A stretch of DNA of 51,380 bases from Vibrio sp. Its GTDB lineage: Bacteria; Pseudomonadota; Gammaproteobacteria; Enterobacterales; Vibrionaceae. Shown piece by piece: positions 7,954 through 17,604 of this stretch (positions are counted from its first letter, which is position 1; every line of letters starts with the position of its first letter). Location: assembly GCA_028131545.1 (NCBI GenBank), contig JAOICL010000015.1:1-51380 (forward strand), written 5' to 3'. Made by a program: the position numbers and the translations under genes. A model generated the notes under the pieces. The model was not told where the DNA came from. It saw nothing but the letters and a program-made list of their open reading frames with translations, and did no database searches.

Positions 7954-9081
7954 CTAAAGTATCTGTTGATTCAGCTTTTCGCCGCACAAATCTAATCGCC
8001 AATCTTGCATAAGATCAGGTAACGCATCGGGATCTCGGTTTTGTTCCCATACCCATGTAACTAACTTATTAATCTGCTTTTTTGAAGCGATGAATTCTGT
8101 CGCTAATCCTGATGTTGCACTCGCTTTTTTAACTTCATCTTTCAAGACTTTAAATAGTTGCTTATAGCCGGGTTTATCCATTAAGCGTTCGACTTTAATA
8201 GGGTACTCTTCTTCCGGAATCGCTTCTGCATCTCGAACAATATTCGCAACGGTACGGCCGTGGCGTTTTACAGCTCGATAATCAATTCCCAATTGCTCCA
8301 TCTTCTTAAAGTTCGTCAGATGATATTTCGCGATATCAAGCAGTTCTGGATCCTTCACTACAAAGCTTAACGCTTTATCTTTCTCAATCGCGTATTCTAA
8401 TCGCCACTTAGCTAACGGCTTTAAAAGAGACAAAGCTTCTGGGGATAGCTGCCAAGCGCCTTTCACATCTAAATACGCATTATCCACATTGAGTGATTTG
8501 TTACGCTTAGTCACTTGGCGTCGACTTTCTTGCTGAGCGGCCTCAAACCACTGAGTTTCAGACAGTGCGTCTTTTAACTTTTGATATAATGGTAATAAGT
8601 AGAATACATCGGCCGCAGCATAATCCAGTTGCTTATCACTTAGAGGTCTCGCTAACCAATCGGTTCTCGATTCACTTTTATCCAGTGCAACACCAAGATA
8701 ATGTTCAACCAAACTAGCAAACCCCGTTGATAGGCCAAATCCAAGAAAGGCTGCCATAACTTGTGTATCCATCATTGGAGTCGGTGCGCAACCATAGAGG
8801 TGATTTAACACTTCAATATCTTCCCCACAGGCGTGCAATACCTTTGTGACTTCAGTATCTTGCAGTAACTCGACAAAGGCACTCATGTCTTCAATTTCTA
8901 AAGGATCAATTAAGCTTAATGTCGTTCCATCATACAGCTGTACAAGACCCAGCTGAGGGAAAAAGGTACGCGTTCTAACAAACTCCGTATCCAGCATGAT
9001 CTCTGAGCACTGTCTTGCTTGAGCACACACGACCTCTAATGTCTCTCGATCATTGACTATTTGGTAATCCAATTTTCCCAT
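7954..9081 (-). CDS. rnd: Ribonuclease D
   Basis: This 375-residue 3'-5' exoribonuclease is involved in tRNA 3' maturation. The DEDD exonuclease motifs are present: ExoI MLDTEFVRTRTFFPQLGLVQL (D and E, in part), ExoII LHACGEDIEVL, and ExoIII DYAAADVFYLLPLY. An HRDC domain follows at about residues 210-290 (LKPLAKWRLEYAIEKDKALS, in part). Length matches E. coli RNase D (375). The gene lies downstream of yoaA and tsaB on the same strand, with a 101-base gap after tsaB. In E. coli fadD lies between tsaB and rnd; it is absent here. Confidence 0.95.
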   Translation of the reverse strand: MGKLDYQIVNDRETLEVVCAQARQCSEIMLDTEFVRTRTFFPQLGLVQLYDGTTLSLIDPLEIEDMSAFVELLQDTEVTKVLHACGEDIEVLNHLYGCAPTPMMDTQVMAAFLGFGLSTGFASLVEHYLGVALDKSESRTDWLARPLSDKQLDYAAADVFYLLPLYQKLKDALSETQWFEAAQQESRRQVTKRNKSLNVDNAYLDVKGAWQLSPEALSLLKPLAKWRLEYAIEKDKALSFVVKDPELLDIAKYHLTNFKKMEQLGIDYRAVKRHGRTVANIVRDAEAIPEEEYPIKVERLMDKPGYKQLFKVLKDEVKKASATSGLATEFIASKKQINKLVTWVWEQNRDPDALPDLMQDWRLDLCGEKLNQQIL

Positions 9082-9182
9082 CCTTATGCGTAGGGTATGT
9101 TGTACAGCATGTAATTTTCTTAAGTGCTATTTTCTTAAGTGCTAATGTGATTTAGCAGTCGTTTGATGAAAAGATTAACGAC

Positions 9183-9914
9183 TTACTCTTTACCGGGTAA
9201 CTTTTTCCAAGTTACCGTATCTCGTAAATACACAGGTTCAGATTCTTCAACATCAACCGTATTGCCTGCTAAAAAAGATCTCACCGCAATATCGAGCATA
9301 TCTTCAGCATCCGGGAACAAGATATCGCTGCTTTTTGTTGAATACGGTAACTGAGTCAGCGCCTCTTCGTAAGCAGCCCAACCAGTACCAACCTGCAACC
9401 ATGCTGCATCGTCATTATGTTGTGTCGATTCGTTCGCTGTTGCACGTTCAACCAATTTTCCAGGAGCAATCACAGTTTCGGCATCCACAGCGACCCATTG
9501 CTCATTTTGTCGTTCATAACGAGACCAATACACCTCACTCATTCTTGCATCGATTGCCGTAGCAATACGAGTGTCACCAGATTGTCTGAAAGCGCGCTGT
9601 GCCATCGCTTCTAAAGTCGATACACCAATCATGGGTAAGTTCGCTCCAAAGGCAAGACCTTGTGCAATACCTATGCCGATTCGTACGCCAGTGAATCCAC
9701 CTGGTCCTTGACCAAATGCCAGTGCGTCCAAAGATTTTAGGGTCACTTGTGCTTCTTTTAATACGGCATCAACCATAGGTAAGATTAATTTCGTATGATC
9801 CCTAGGGGCCACTTCTCGACGTGCGTATATTTTTCCATTGGCTAGTAATGCGACTGAGCAATTCTCTGTAGAGGAATCTAATGCCAGAATGTTCAATGTA
9901 TCTTTGTTTGTCAT
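9183..9914 (-). CDS. tsaB: tRNA threonylcarbamoyladenosine biosynthesis protein TsaB
   Basis: TsaB (YeaZ) is the scaffold partner of TsaD in forming t6A37 in ANN-decoding tRNAs. The 243-residue protein has the ASKHA-type N-terminus ([19 protein letters not shown]) and the diagnostic [20 protein letters not shown] motif around residues 68-87, followed by STLEAMAQ. It lies between yoaA and rnd on the same strand, as commonly seen in gammaproteobacteria. ATG 9914 precedes a 145-base gap to yoaA, so it may have its own promoter. Confidence 0.94.
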   Translation of the reverse strand: MTNKDTLNILALDSSTENCSVALLANGKIYARREVAPRDHTKLILPMVDAVLKEAQVTLKSLDALAFGQGPGGFTGVRIGIGIAQGLAFGANLPMIGVSTLEAMAQRAFRQSGDTRIATAIDARMSEVYWSRYERQNEQWVAVDAETVIAPGKLVERATANESTQHNDDAAWLQVGTGWAAYEEALTQLPYSTKSSDILFPDAEDMLDIAVRSFLAGNTVDVEESEPVYLRDTVTWKKLPGKE

Positions 9915-10059
9915 TAATTATGTCCGTCGAGGTCAATGTTGATTTTTACGGAACGATACAGGGCTAATGATCAATGCTAAGCCTATCGTTCTTCGTTATA
10001 TTGGTGCCACTTTATGCTCAAGGCATTTTTACTTCAAACGCCATTGATTCAAGCGCGCT

Positions 10060-11979
10060 TCATTCAAAGTGTTCTATTTCAAGGAACTGTTGTAACTTAT
10101 CTAAATCCCTTGTTCTTGGAATAGGAGGCAAACTGTTCAAGAAAATGCTCGCATATTGTCGAGTCACAAGCCGATTATCACAGATCACCAGGCCCCCTTT
10201 GTCTGTTTTATCCCGAATCAATCGCCCGACACCTTGCTTTAACGTTATGACGGCATCGGGAATTTGCACTTGATAAAATGGGTCTCCCCCTTTTAATGCA
10301 CAATCTTCCATTCGCGCCTTTAAAAGTGGGTCATCGGGTGCGGTAAAGGGTAACTTATCAATAATAACACAATTTAGAGTGTCTCCCCTAACATCTATCC
10401 CCTCCCAAAATGCCCCCGTTGCCACCAGCAAAGCATCCCCTAACTCGATAAATTCAGATAATGTTTTTTGTTTGCTGGTTTCACCTTGCATTAAAACCGG
10501 AATCGTTAACCGCTCTCGGAATAATTCGGTTAGTTCCCTCATCATCGAATGAGACGTGCATAAAAAGAAACAGCGGCCACGGTTCTTTTCAATTAATGGC
10601 GTTAGCATTGTCGCCAGCTTCTGCGGCAAGCCAGCACTGTTCGGCTCTGGTAAATACTTTGGTACACACAAGCGAGCTTGAGATTGATAATCAAACGGAC
10701 TCGGTAATGCAAATTGACGTTTAGGCGTTAACCCTAAACGAGATGAAAAATGTGAAAAGTCGTCATTCACCGACAACGTAGCAGAGGTGAATATCCACGC
10801 ACCTTCTTGCTGTTGAATCTGTTCACTGAATTTATCCGCGACGGATAATGGCGTAATATGTAATCCAAAATGCCGTGGTCGAGTCTCAAACCAATAAGAA
10901 TAACCTGTAATTGAAGTATCACACACCCGTTTCAAGCGAGCCAGAATCGCAATGGTTCTTTCAAAAGCAGCGTCAAGAAGCTGACTGCGCCCTAGCGCTA
11001 TTTTCAAGACCTCTTCCGCAAAGCTCAACGTTTCAATAAGCCGCTCAATTTCTCGCTGTATACTTGGATTTTTGATGGCTTCGCGCCAGTTACCTCGAAA
11101 GCCAGAATCTCCTAAACCAATTCGGAAGTCACTGCAACAATGTGACAATTTCTCTGCGACCTTTTGTAGCTGTCGCATGTCCTTTGCTTCTGTTCGATAT
11201 CCAATTTCAATGTCTTTGGCCAGTTCATAGATTTGTCGACTGGTTAAGGATTGCCCAAAGTATTGACTCGCAATATCAGGAATCTGATGTGCTTCATCAA
11301 AAACAAAAATATCCGCTTCTGGAATTAACTCACCAAAGCCCGTTTCTTTAATCGCCAGATCCGCGAGAAATAAATGATGGTTCACCACAATGACATCGGC
11401 ATCCATGGCTTTTTTTCGGGCTTTTAAGACAAAGCAATCCTGATAACTTGGGCACTCTTTACCTAAGCAAGTATCATTTGTTGAGGTTATATTTGGGATA
11501 ATCGTACTATCTTCTGCGATATCATCACAATCCCCCAAGTCACCTGATTTCGTTGATGATGACCACGTTCGAACTTTCACCAGCTGGGTTAATTCATTGG
11601 TATCGGCATAGGGGCTATGGCTTTCAACAATTTGTCGACTTAACTTTTCTAAACAAAGGTAATTTGAACGGCCCTTTAATAACGCTACATTGCCATAAAA
11701 ACCCAATGCATCGACCATTAACGGTAAGTCTCGGTGAAAGAGTTGTTCTTGAAGGTTTTTCGAGCCTGTACTAATAATGACTTTTTTACCGCTCAATAAC
11801 GCGGGAACTAAGTACGCAAAGGTTTTACCCGTTCCTGTACCCGCTTCTACGACCAATTGTGTACTGTCACGAATGGCTTCTTCTACCGCTTCTGCCATAT
11901 CCAGTTGTGATTGTCGCGGTTGAAAGCCAGGGATCGACTTGCCTAAAGCACCTGTCGGAGAAAAGACCTTTGAAATCAT
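10060..11979 (-). CDS. yoaA: DinG-family ATP-dependent DNA helicase YoaA
   Basis: This is a 639-residue XPD/DinG-type superfamily 2 helicase. The Walker A region reads VEAGTGTGKTFAYLVPALL. The iron-sulphur cluster cysteines are visible: NYLC in the segment after motif Ia, then CLGKECPSYQDC. The DEAH box is in VFDEAHQI. Motif VI reads GVGRLIRD. In E. coli YoaA associates with the polymerase subunit chi and helps to repair damaged forks; that is family knowledge. The gene heads a minus-strand group with tsaB and rnd. Its ATG at 11979 lies in a short divergent region shared with purU. Confidence 0.93.
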   Translation of the reverse strand: MISKVFSPTGALGKSIPGFQPRQSQLDMAEAVEEAIRDSTQLVVEAGTGTGKTFAYLVPALLSGKKVIISTGSKNLQEQLFHRDLPLMVDALGFYGNVALLKGRSNYLCLEKLSRQIVESHSPYADTNELTQLVKVRTWSSSTKSGDLGDCDDIAEDSTIIPNITSTNDTCLGKECPSYQDCFVLKARKKAMDADVIVVNHHLFLADLAIKETGFGELIPEADIFVFDEAHQIPDIASQYFGQSLTSRQIYELAKDIEIGYRTEAKDMRQLQKVAEKLSHCCSDFRIGLGDSGFRGNWREAIKNPSIQREIERLIETLSFAEEVLKIALGRSQLLDAAFERTIAILARLKRVCDTSITGYSYWFETRPRHFGLHITPLSVADKFSEQIQQQEGAWIFTSATLSVNDDFSHFSSRLGLTPKRQFALPSPFDYQSQARLCVPKYLPEPNSAGLPQKLATMLTPLIEKNRGRCFFLCTSHSMMRELTELFRERLTIPVLMQGETSKQKTLSEFIELGDALLVATGAFWEGIDVRGDTLNCVIIDKLPFTAPDDPLLKARMEDCALKGGDPFYQVQIPDAVITLKQGVGRLIRDKTDKGGLVICDNRLVTRQYASIFLNSLPPIPRTRDLDKLQQFLEIEHFE

Positions 11980-12130
11980 ACTAATTCTTCATTGAACATC
12001 ATCCATGAGATTATGGCAGCTTTAATCCGATGATAAAAGCCCAACTGAATCTCAAATTTCGATGCGATTAATGTGTAATTCACCATTTATGGCTTACAGT
12101 GAAGGGATAAGATAGGAATTGGAGCCACTC

Positions 12131-12964
12131 ATGGAAAGAAAAGTCTTATTAACTCACTGTACGGATACACCGGGGTTAATTTCTACAATTACCAACATTT
12201 GCTTTAAACATCAGCTAAACATTACGCACAACAATGAATTCGTGGACCACACCAGCGGTCACTTTTTTATGAGAACAGAATTAGAAGGGTACTTTAACGA
12301 TACAACCCTTCTTGCCGAACTTGAAAATGCCCTTCCGAAAGGTGCAAAGTACACACTCATGGGCTCAGAGAAAAAGAAAATTGTCATTTTAGTCACTAAA
12401 GAATCACACTGCCTAGGTGATTTATTAATGAAAAACTTTGATGGCAGTTTGAATGTCGACATCGCCGCTATTATCGGTAATTACGATATATTGGAAAGTC
12501 TTTCTGAAAAATTCAATATTCCCTACCATGCGATCAGTCATGAAGGTTTAACTCGTGAACAACATGAAAGCCACGTTATGGAAATGGTCGATCATTATCA
12601 GCCTGATTATGTGGTCTTAGCTAAATACATGCGTGTGTTAACACCGACCTTCGTGGAAAACTATAACAACAAAATCATTAATATCCATCACAGCTTCTTA
12701 CCCGCTTTTATTGGTGCAAAGCCCTATCATCAAGCTTATGAGCGTGGTGTGAAAATCATTGGTGCAACAGCGCATTTTGTCACAAATGATTTGGATGAAG
12801 GCCCAATCATACATCAAGAAGTCATCCCTGTTGATCATACCTTCAGCGCTCAAAGCATGGTTCAAGCAGGACGAGATGTAGAGAAAGCCGTGCTCAGTAA
12901 AGCATTGCAACGTGTTATTAATGATCATGTCTTCGTCTATGGAAATCGTACCGTCGTATTATAA
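12131..12964 (+). CDS. purU: Formyltetrahydrofolate deformylase
   Basis: PurU hydrolyses 10-formyltetrahydrofolate to formate and THF, balancing one-carbon pools and feeding formate to PurT. The 277-residue product has an N-terminal ACT domain (LLTHCTDTPGLISTITNICF, in part) and a C-terminal formyltransferase domain with NKIINIHHSFLPAFIGAKPYHQAYERGVK (in part) and GATAHFVTNDLDEGPII, carrying the Asn-His-Asp catalytic set. TTG 12119 is in frame upstream, but ATG 12131 has TTGGAG six bases before it and is preferred. It closely resembles the 280-residue E. coli enzyme. Single-gene unit. Confidence 0.96.
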   Translation: MERKVLLTHCTDTPGLISTITNICFKHQLNITHNNEFVDHTSGHFFMRTELEGYFNDTTLLAELENALPKGAKYTLMGSEKKKIVILVTKESHCLGDLLMKNFDGSLNVDIAAIIGNYDILESLSEKFNIPYHAISHEGLTREQHESHVMEMVDHYQPDYVVLAKYMRVLTPTFVENYNNKIINIHHSFLPAFIGAKPYHQAYERGVKIIGATAHFVTNDLDEGPIIHQEVIPVDHTFSAQSMVQAGRDVEKAVLSKALQRVINDHVFVYGNRTVVL

Positions 12965-13168
12965 ATAGCCACCAATTGAGCGTTATGTTTGAATATATCT
13001 CAAATTAAATAGATAGGATTTAAATATAACGCCCGTTATCCCCATAACAAAAATCACCGAAATAACACAACTCTAACCAATTGATGATAGAGAGTATGTG
13101 CAATTTCGCTATGAATGGTTAGACTAATAGATTGACGTATTTATTTCGTAACTATTGGATTATTCATA

Positions 13169-15022
13169 ATGAAACTATTTCGATTCATTGGGCGGATCAT
13201 CGGTAAGTTTTGGAAACTTATAACATGGATGAGGCGAGCGCTCGCTAACCTATTTTTTATTGCGATTCTCGCATTTATCTACTTTGCAGTCACAACACCC
13301 GTTGAAGAACCCCTCGACGTAAAAGAAGGCTCGGCTTTAGTCCTGAATATTACTGGTGATATTGTTGACCAAGCCGGTTATGTTAATCCAACGGATTCTT
13401 TCCGTGGTTCCTTATTACGCCAAAAACTGCCTCGTGAAAATGTTCTTTTTGATATTGTTAGCACGATTCGACACGCCGAGAATGATCCAAATATCAAAGG
13501 TATTGTACTCGCGCTTCGACACCTTCCTGAAACAAGCTTAACCAAGCTTCGTTATATCGGTAAAGCATTGGGTGAATTCAAAGCCTCGGGGAAAAGCATT
13601 TACGCAACTGGTGATTTTTACAATCAAAGCCAATACTATCTCGCGAGTTATGCCGACAAAGTTTTCCTTGCGCCGGACGGCGCTGTCTCATTAAAAGGCT
13701 ACAGCACTTACAATTTTTACTATAAATCCCTATTAGAAAAGCTGGATGTCACAACACATGTCTTCCGTGTAGGTACGTATAAATCGGCTGTTGAGCCCGT
13801 TTTAAGAGATGATATGTCTGATGAGTCTCGTGAATCCGCTGAACGATGGACCAGCCAATTATGGAGTGCATATGTTAATGATGTCGCTCGTAATCGCCAA
13901 ATCAATCCGGATATCTTAAATCCAACAGAACGTGAAATGCTATCACAGCTAGATTCAGTAAACGGAAGTCTAAGCGAACTGTCTACCCTCTTAGGGTTAG
14001 TGGATGAGCTTGCAACACGCCAAGAAATTCGTAAGCAGTTAAGTGACGAATTTGGTAGCGATGGCAAAGATGGTTATAACTACATCAGTTACTACGAATA
14101 TCAATCATTAGCGCATCAGAAAAACAATGCCGATAGAAGTGCCAATGAAATCGCTGTTATTGTCGCAAAAGGTGCAATTTTAGATGGCGTTCAACCTCGT
14201 GGTACTGTCGGTGGCGATTCCACTGCTTCATTATTACGTCAAGCTAAAAACAATCCAAGTATCAAAGCCGTTGTACTGCGTGTCGATAGCCCGGGCGGCA
14301 GCGCTCATGCTTCTGAAGTGATCCGTAATGAAATTCTTGCTCTGCGAGAAGCCGGTAAGCCAGTCGTTACCTCTATGTCGAGTTTAGCGGCTTCGGGTGG
14401 GTATTGGATTGCAATGAATACGGATCAAATCATAGCTCAACCGACCACACTGACTGGCTCAATTGGTATTTTTGCTGTTTTTAATAGCTATGAAAAAATC
14501 ATTGATAAATACAACATCACGCTTGATGGTGTCGCCACTTCTCCTATTGCCGGAGATGGCCCCGTAAAAGGCTTATCAGACACCACATCCAAACTATTGC
14601 AAATGAACATTGAAAACGGTTATCAACGTTTTATTGGTCATGTAGCAAATGGACGTGAAATGACCATTGAGCAAATTGATAATGTCGCACAAGGTCGAGT
14701 ATGGACAGGTCAAGATGCCCTCGACCATGGCCTTGTTGATATGCTGGGTGACTTTGATGATGCCGTAACAATGGCAGCGGAGCTTGCTAGCATCGATGAT
14801 TACTCTTTAAATTGGGTAACCGAGCCATTATCACCAACAGAGCAATTAATTCTTGATATTATCGATCAAGTGAAAGTGAATGTCGGTCTTGATATGACGT
14901 CTTACTTACCAAAAGATTTACAACCGCTGGCTAAGAAAATTCAACAAGATGTCATGATGTTAAACAGCCTAAATGATCCAAAGGGACAATATCTGTATTG
15001 CTTAAACTGTCAAATTCAGTAA
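13169..15022 (+). CDS. sppA: Signal peptide peptidase SppA (protease IV), 67 kDa type
   Basis: This 617-residue inner-membrane serine protease degrades cleaved signal peptides. It has an N-terminal membrane anchor (LANLFFIAILAFIYFAV) and two tandem S49 domains. The N-terminal half supplies the catalytic lysine in VGTYKSAVEPVLRDDMS, and the C-terminal half supplies the serine in SMSSLAASGGYWIA. VDSPGGSAHASEVIRNE is the oxyanion region. Length equals E. coli SppA (618). The 204-base region upstream of it holds no other gene. A strong hairpin at 15046 ends the transcript. Confidence 0.95.
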   Translation: MKLFRFIGRIIGKFWKLITWMRRALANLFFIAILAFIYFAVTTPVEEPLDVKEGSALVLNITGDIVDQAGYVNPTDSFRGSLLRQKLPRENVLFDIVSTIRHAENDPNIKGIVLALRHLPETSLTKLRYIGKALGEFKASGKSIYATGDFYNQSQYYLASYADKVFLAPDGAVSLKGYSTYNFYYKSLLEKLDVTTHVFRVGTYKSAVEPVLRDDMSDESRESAERWTSQLWSAYVNDVARNRQINPDILNPTEREMLSQLDSVNGSLSELSTLLGLVDELATRQEIRKQLSDEFGSDGKDGYNYISYYEYQSLAHQKNNADRSANEIAVIVAKGAILDGVQPRGTVGGDSTASLLRQAKNNPSIKAVVLRVDSPGGSAHASEVIRNEILALREAGKPVVTSMSSLAASGGYWIAMNTDQIIAQPTTLTGSIGIFAVFNSYEKIIDKYNITLDGVATSPIAGDGPVKGLSDTTSKLLQMNIENGYQRFIGHVANGREMTIEQIDNVAQGRVWTGQDALDHGLVDMLGDFDDAVTMAAELASIDDYSLNWVTEPLSPTEQLILDIIDQVKVNVGLDMTSYLPKDLQPLAKKIQQDVMMLNSLNDPKGQYLYCLNCQIQ

Positions 15023-15045
15023 CAGGTTCAATACTCATATAACAC

Positions 15046-15074
15046 AAAGGGCTCATATCGAGCCCTTTCTTTTG
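15046..15074. terminator. Terminator between sppA and dinB
   Basis: The nine-base stem AAAGGGCTC (15046-15054) pairs with GAGCCCTTT (15060-15068) and is followed by CTTTTG. The A-rich left flank also allows function for dinB on the minus strand. Confidence 0.88.
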
Positions 15075-15090
15075 TCTATTTGTTTCATCA

Positions 15091-16143
15091 TTAAAAGTCG
15101 AGCGAAAGCTGCAAACTACTTGGCTTTGATTCAATGCCAACATTAATTCCAATTAATCGTATTCCACGCCCATTTTGACGCTCGATGGCTTCTTGGAGTA
15201 GCTGACGATATATCACTTTATCCATCACCTCGTAACGACTCTCCACGGTCGTTTGCTGAAAATCAGAGAACTTGAGTTTGACCCCTAACCTTTTTATGAC
15301 TTTCTCATTTTCATATTGGGCATAACGTTTCATTAATTCATCAAATAATCGTTCAAGGGCACAAAGACACTCTTCTTCCGTTAATAAGTCTTTTTCAAAG
15401 GTTTTTTCAACACCAACGGATTTTCTTTCTCGGTGTACAATCACCTGCCGCTCATCAATCCCATGACACCGCTGCCATAATGAATATCCAAATTTACCAA
15501 ATCGTTGAATCAACTCTGATTGATTGAATTGTCGAATGTCCTTCCCTGTATGTAAATTCATCTGATCGAGCTTTTTCGATGTCACCTTGCCCACCCCAGG
15601 TATTTTTTTCAAATCTAGATCATCAATAAACGCTTGCACATCTATCGGTTTAACGACATAAATTCCATCGGGCTTATTAATGTCAGAGGCTATCTTTGCC
15701 AAAAATTTGAGGGGGGCAACACCAGCACTGGCTGTTAATTTCAGCTCAGATTTTATCGACTGCCTAATGTCTTCCGCTATACGAGTAGCTGAACCTTGAA
15801 ACAAAGGGGAATTCGTGACATCTAAATACGCTTCATCTAATGATAAAGGTTCAATGACCTCGGTATAACGTCGTAAAATTCTATGAATGTCTTTCGATAC
15901 TGAACGGTACTTTTCCATATTGCCTGAAATCACAGTCAATGTCGGGCACAATTTCATCGCTTGTGCCGTCGACATCGCGGAATGCACGCCATACTGTCGT
16001 GCAATGTAATTGCAGGTAGAAATGACACCTCGACGATACTGTGAGCCGCCAATCGCAAGAGGGATATTAGCAAATTCAGGGTTGTCTCTTGTTTCAATCG
16101 CAGAATAATAGTGATCAAGATCTATATGGATGATTTTTTTCAT
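15091..16143 (-). CDS. dinB: DNA polymerase IV (Y-family translesion polymerase)
   Basis: This 350-residue DinB-type polymerase has catalytic acids in the N-terminal HIDLDHYYSAIE (D8, D10) and in LSLDEAYLDVT, a helix-hairpin-helix KKIPGVGKVTSKKL, and a C-terminal little finger ending LQLSLDF, which resembles the beta-clamp binding motif. Steric-gate position 13 is Tyr rather than the Phe of E. coli, as in several archaeal and eukaryotic DinB proteins. The open frame extends to 16212, but ATG 16143 gives the family N-terminus MKKIIHIDLD. It starts 43 bases after the glycosyltransferase stop. I saw no good LexA box just upstream. Confidence 0.94.
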   Translation of the reverse strand: MKKIIHIDLDHYYSAIETRDNPEFANIPLAIGGSQYRRGVISTCNYIARQYGVHSAMSTAQAMKLCPTLTVISGNMEKYRSVSKDIHRILRRYTEVIEPLSLDEAYLDVTNSPLFQGSATRIAEDIRQSIKSELKLTASAGVAPLKFLAKIASDINKPDGIYVVKPIDVQAFIDDLDLKKIPGVGKVTSKKLDQMNLHTGKDIRQFNQSELIQRFGKFGYSLWQRCHGIDERQVIVHRERKSVGVEKTFEKDLLTEEECLCALERLFDELMKRYAQYENEKVIKRLGVKLKFSDFQQTTVESRYEVMDKVIYRQLLQEAIERQNGRGIRLIGINVGIESKPSSLQLSLDF

Positions 16144-16186
16144 AACAACTTTATTGGTAAATATTGATTGATCATCGTTTAATACA

Positions 16187-17434
16187 TCATGATTTTTTAT
16201 TTTTTTCTGCAATCCACTGTGACATGTACTTAGTACTCGCCATCGTATGGTGTCGCAACATCGAGCCCATAAAGTTCTCTAGTCGATGTGATTCGGTATT
16301 AATACCGATTTGAATAAGCCGAGCCACCAGGCTTTTACCTAACCCATCTGCGTCATATTTATCCTCAAGTAATGGTCTGCACTGTTGCTTGGCATCTAAC
16401 CATACCGTCTCATCTCGATAAAGTGCTACTGCCGCTTGAATAAAAGCCTCATCATTATCAGCCACACAACCAGGCCATTCGATCACATTCTCTGACAACA
16501 TGCCTTCACTTCCTATCGAGCTCGTAACACTTGGCGTACCGACTTTCATTGCATCCAATAACTTGCCTTTGATTCCAGCACCAAAACGTATTGGAGCTAA
16601 ACATACTCGCGCTTCTTCAATCACCTCTAATGCATCCTTTGCCCAGCCTTTAATATGGAAGCCTATTTTAGGATTATGAATCGCGGTTGCTTTCGGTGGA
16701 GGGTACGACCCATAAATATGTAATTCAGCATCAGGAAGTTGCTTACGAATCGCTGGCCAAATTCGTTGCAGCTGTAATACTGCATCCCAATTCGGGGCAT
16801 GACGAAAACTGCCGATCGTCATAAAATTCCGGCGATCTTGATAACTCAATGTGGATTCAGGCAGATCATCTTGATCGACCATAAATGGAAGGTGATGTAG
16901 AAGATCAGGAGAGATATTGAAGGTATCCGTTAAAAGCGTCATTTCAACATCTGAAATGATCAAAGAGACATCACACCGCAAAATGGCCGCGACTTCTCGC
17001 TTAGCGATATCACTGTAAAGGTCTTCTTTCGTCATTTCACGCGAGGCTTTCACCGCTGAATGTCGAGCATTTCTTAAAAACTGTAAATCTTCGGTATCCA
17101 ATACCTTTATTGCCTGTGGACACTGCTTTTCAACTCTCCAGCCAAATTGCTCTTCCATCATAAAGCGATCAAAAAGCACCAAATCTGGGTTAAGCGACAG
17201 AATATACTCATCGAAACTATCACAATTTAACGCGATACTGCGTTGTGTAATCCCATAATCAGACAACTCAATCATATGATCCGTCGGTTGTGACGGTGTC
17301 GCAAATTCAACTGACCACCCATTGCGTCGAAATAAACGCATAATAGATAAGATATGGCTACCTGCTGCTGATGAGTTAGGTTCAGGCCATACATAGCCAA
17401 TAACTAATACTGATCGAATCATTTGTGAATACAT
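16187..17434 (-). CDS. Glycosyltransferase family 4-type protein
   Basis: This 415-residue GT-B glycosyltransferase has the N-terminal acceptor domain motif VLVIGYVWPEPNSSAAGSH. The C-terminal donor domain contains FMTIGSFRHAPNWDAV, ELHIYGSYPP, a GW loop (HIKGWAKDALEVI) and RVCLAPIRFGAGIKGKLLDAM followed by GTPSVTSSIGSEG, typical of GT4 enzymes. The nucleotide sugar and acceptor cannot be told from sequence. It is not in a polysaccharide cluster: its neighbours are dinB and a lipoprotein, so its role is open. The start could be ATG 17434 or ATG 17422 (MIRSVLVIGY); neither has a strong ribosome binding site. Confidence 0.8.
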   Translation of the reverse strand: MYSQMIRSVLVIGYVWPEPNSSAAGSHILSIMRLFRRNGWSVEFATPSQPTDHMIELSDYGITQRSIALNCDSFDEYILSLNPDLVLFDRFMMEEQFGWRVEKQCPQAIKVLDTEDLQFLRNARHSAVKASREMTKEDLYSDIAKREVAAILRCDVSLIISDVEMTLLTDTFNISPDLLHHLPFMVDQDDLPESTLSYQDRRNFMTIGSFRHAPNWDAVLQLQRIWPAIRKQLPDAELHIYGSYPPPKATAIHNPKIGFHIKGWAKDALEVIEEARVCLAPIRFGAGIKGKLLDAMKVGTPSVTSSIGSEGMLSENVIEWPGCVADNDEAFIQAAVALYRDETVWLDAKQQCRPLLEDKYDADGLGKSLVARLIQIGINTESHRLENFMGSMLRHHTMASTKYMSQWIAEKNKKS

Positions 17435-17540
17435 CTCTTTGTTATAGTGTGAAGCTGACGAGGTAACTTGATTTAAGTCACTTGATGTTAAAAGCTTTTA
17501 TCTTAAATACTGTATTTTAAAAAAGGTCGCCGTTAAAAAA

Positions 17541-17576
17541 GAATAAAACCCCACAAACTCATGATGTTTGTAGGGC
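17541..17576 (-). terminator. Terminator of the lipoprotein gene
   Basis: Read on the minus strand, CCCTACAAAC pairs with GTTTGTGGGG across a short loop (with a GU pair) and is followed by TTTTATTC. It lies just after the lipoprotein gene stop at 17605. Confidence 0.8.
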
Positions 17577-17604
17577 TTAGAGAGTAACTGAGAACGATAA
17601 ATAA

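Noticed and set aside
12965..13168. Inverted repeat GCGTTAT...ATAACGC after purU
   Set aside because: Arms are short and far apart, with no T-run; not convincing as terminator or operator.
17505..17530. LexA-like sequence CTGTATTTTAAAAAAG upstream of the glycosyltransferase-dinB group
   Set aside because: The right half is AAAG instead of ACAG, and it lies far from dinB; too weak to call.
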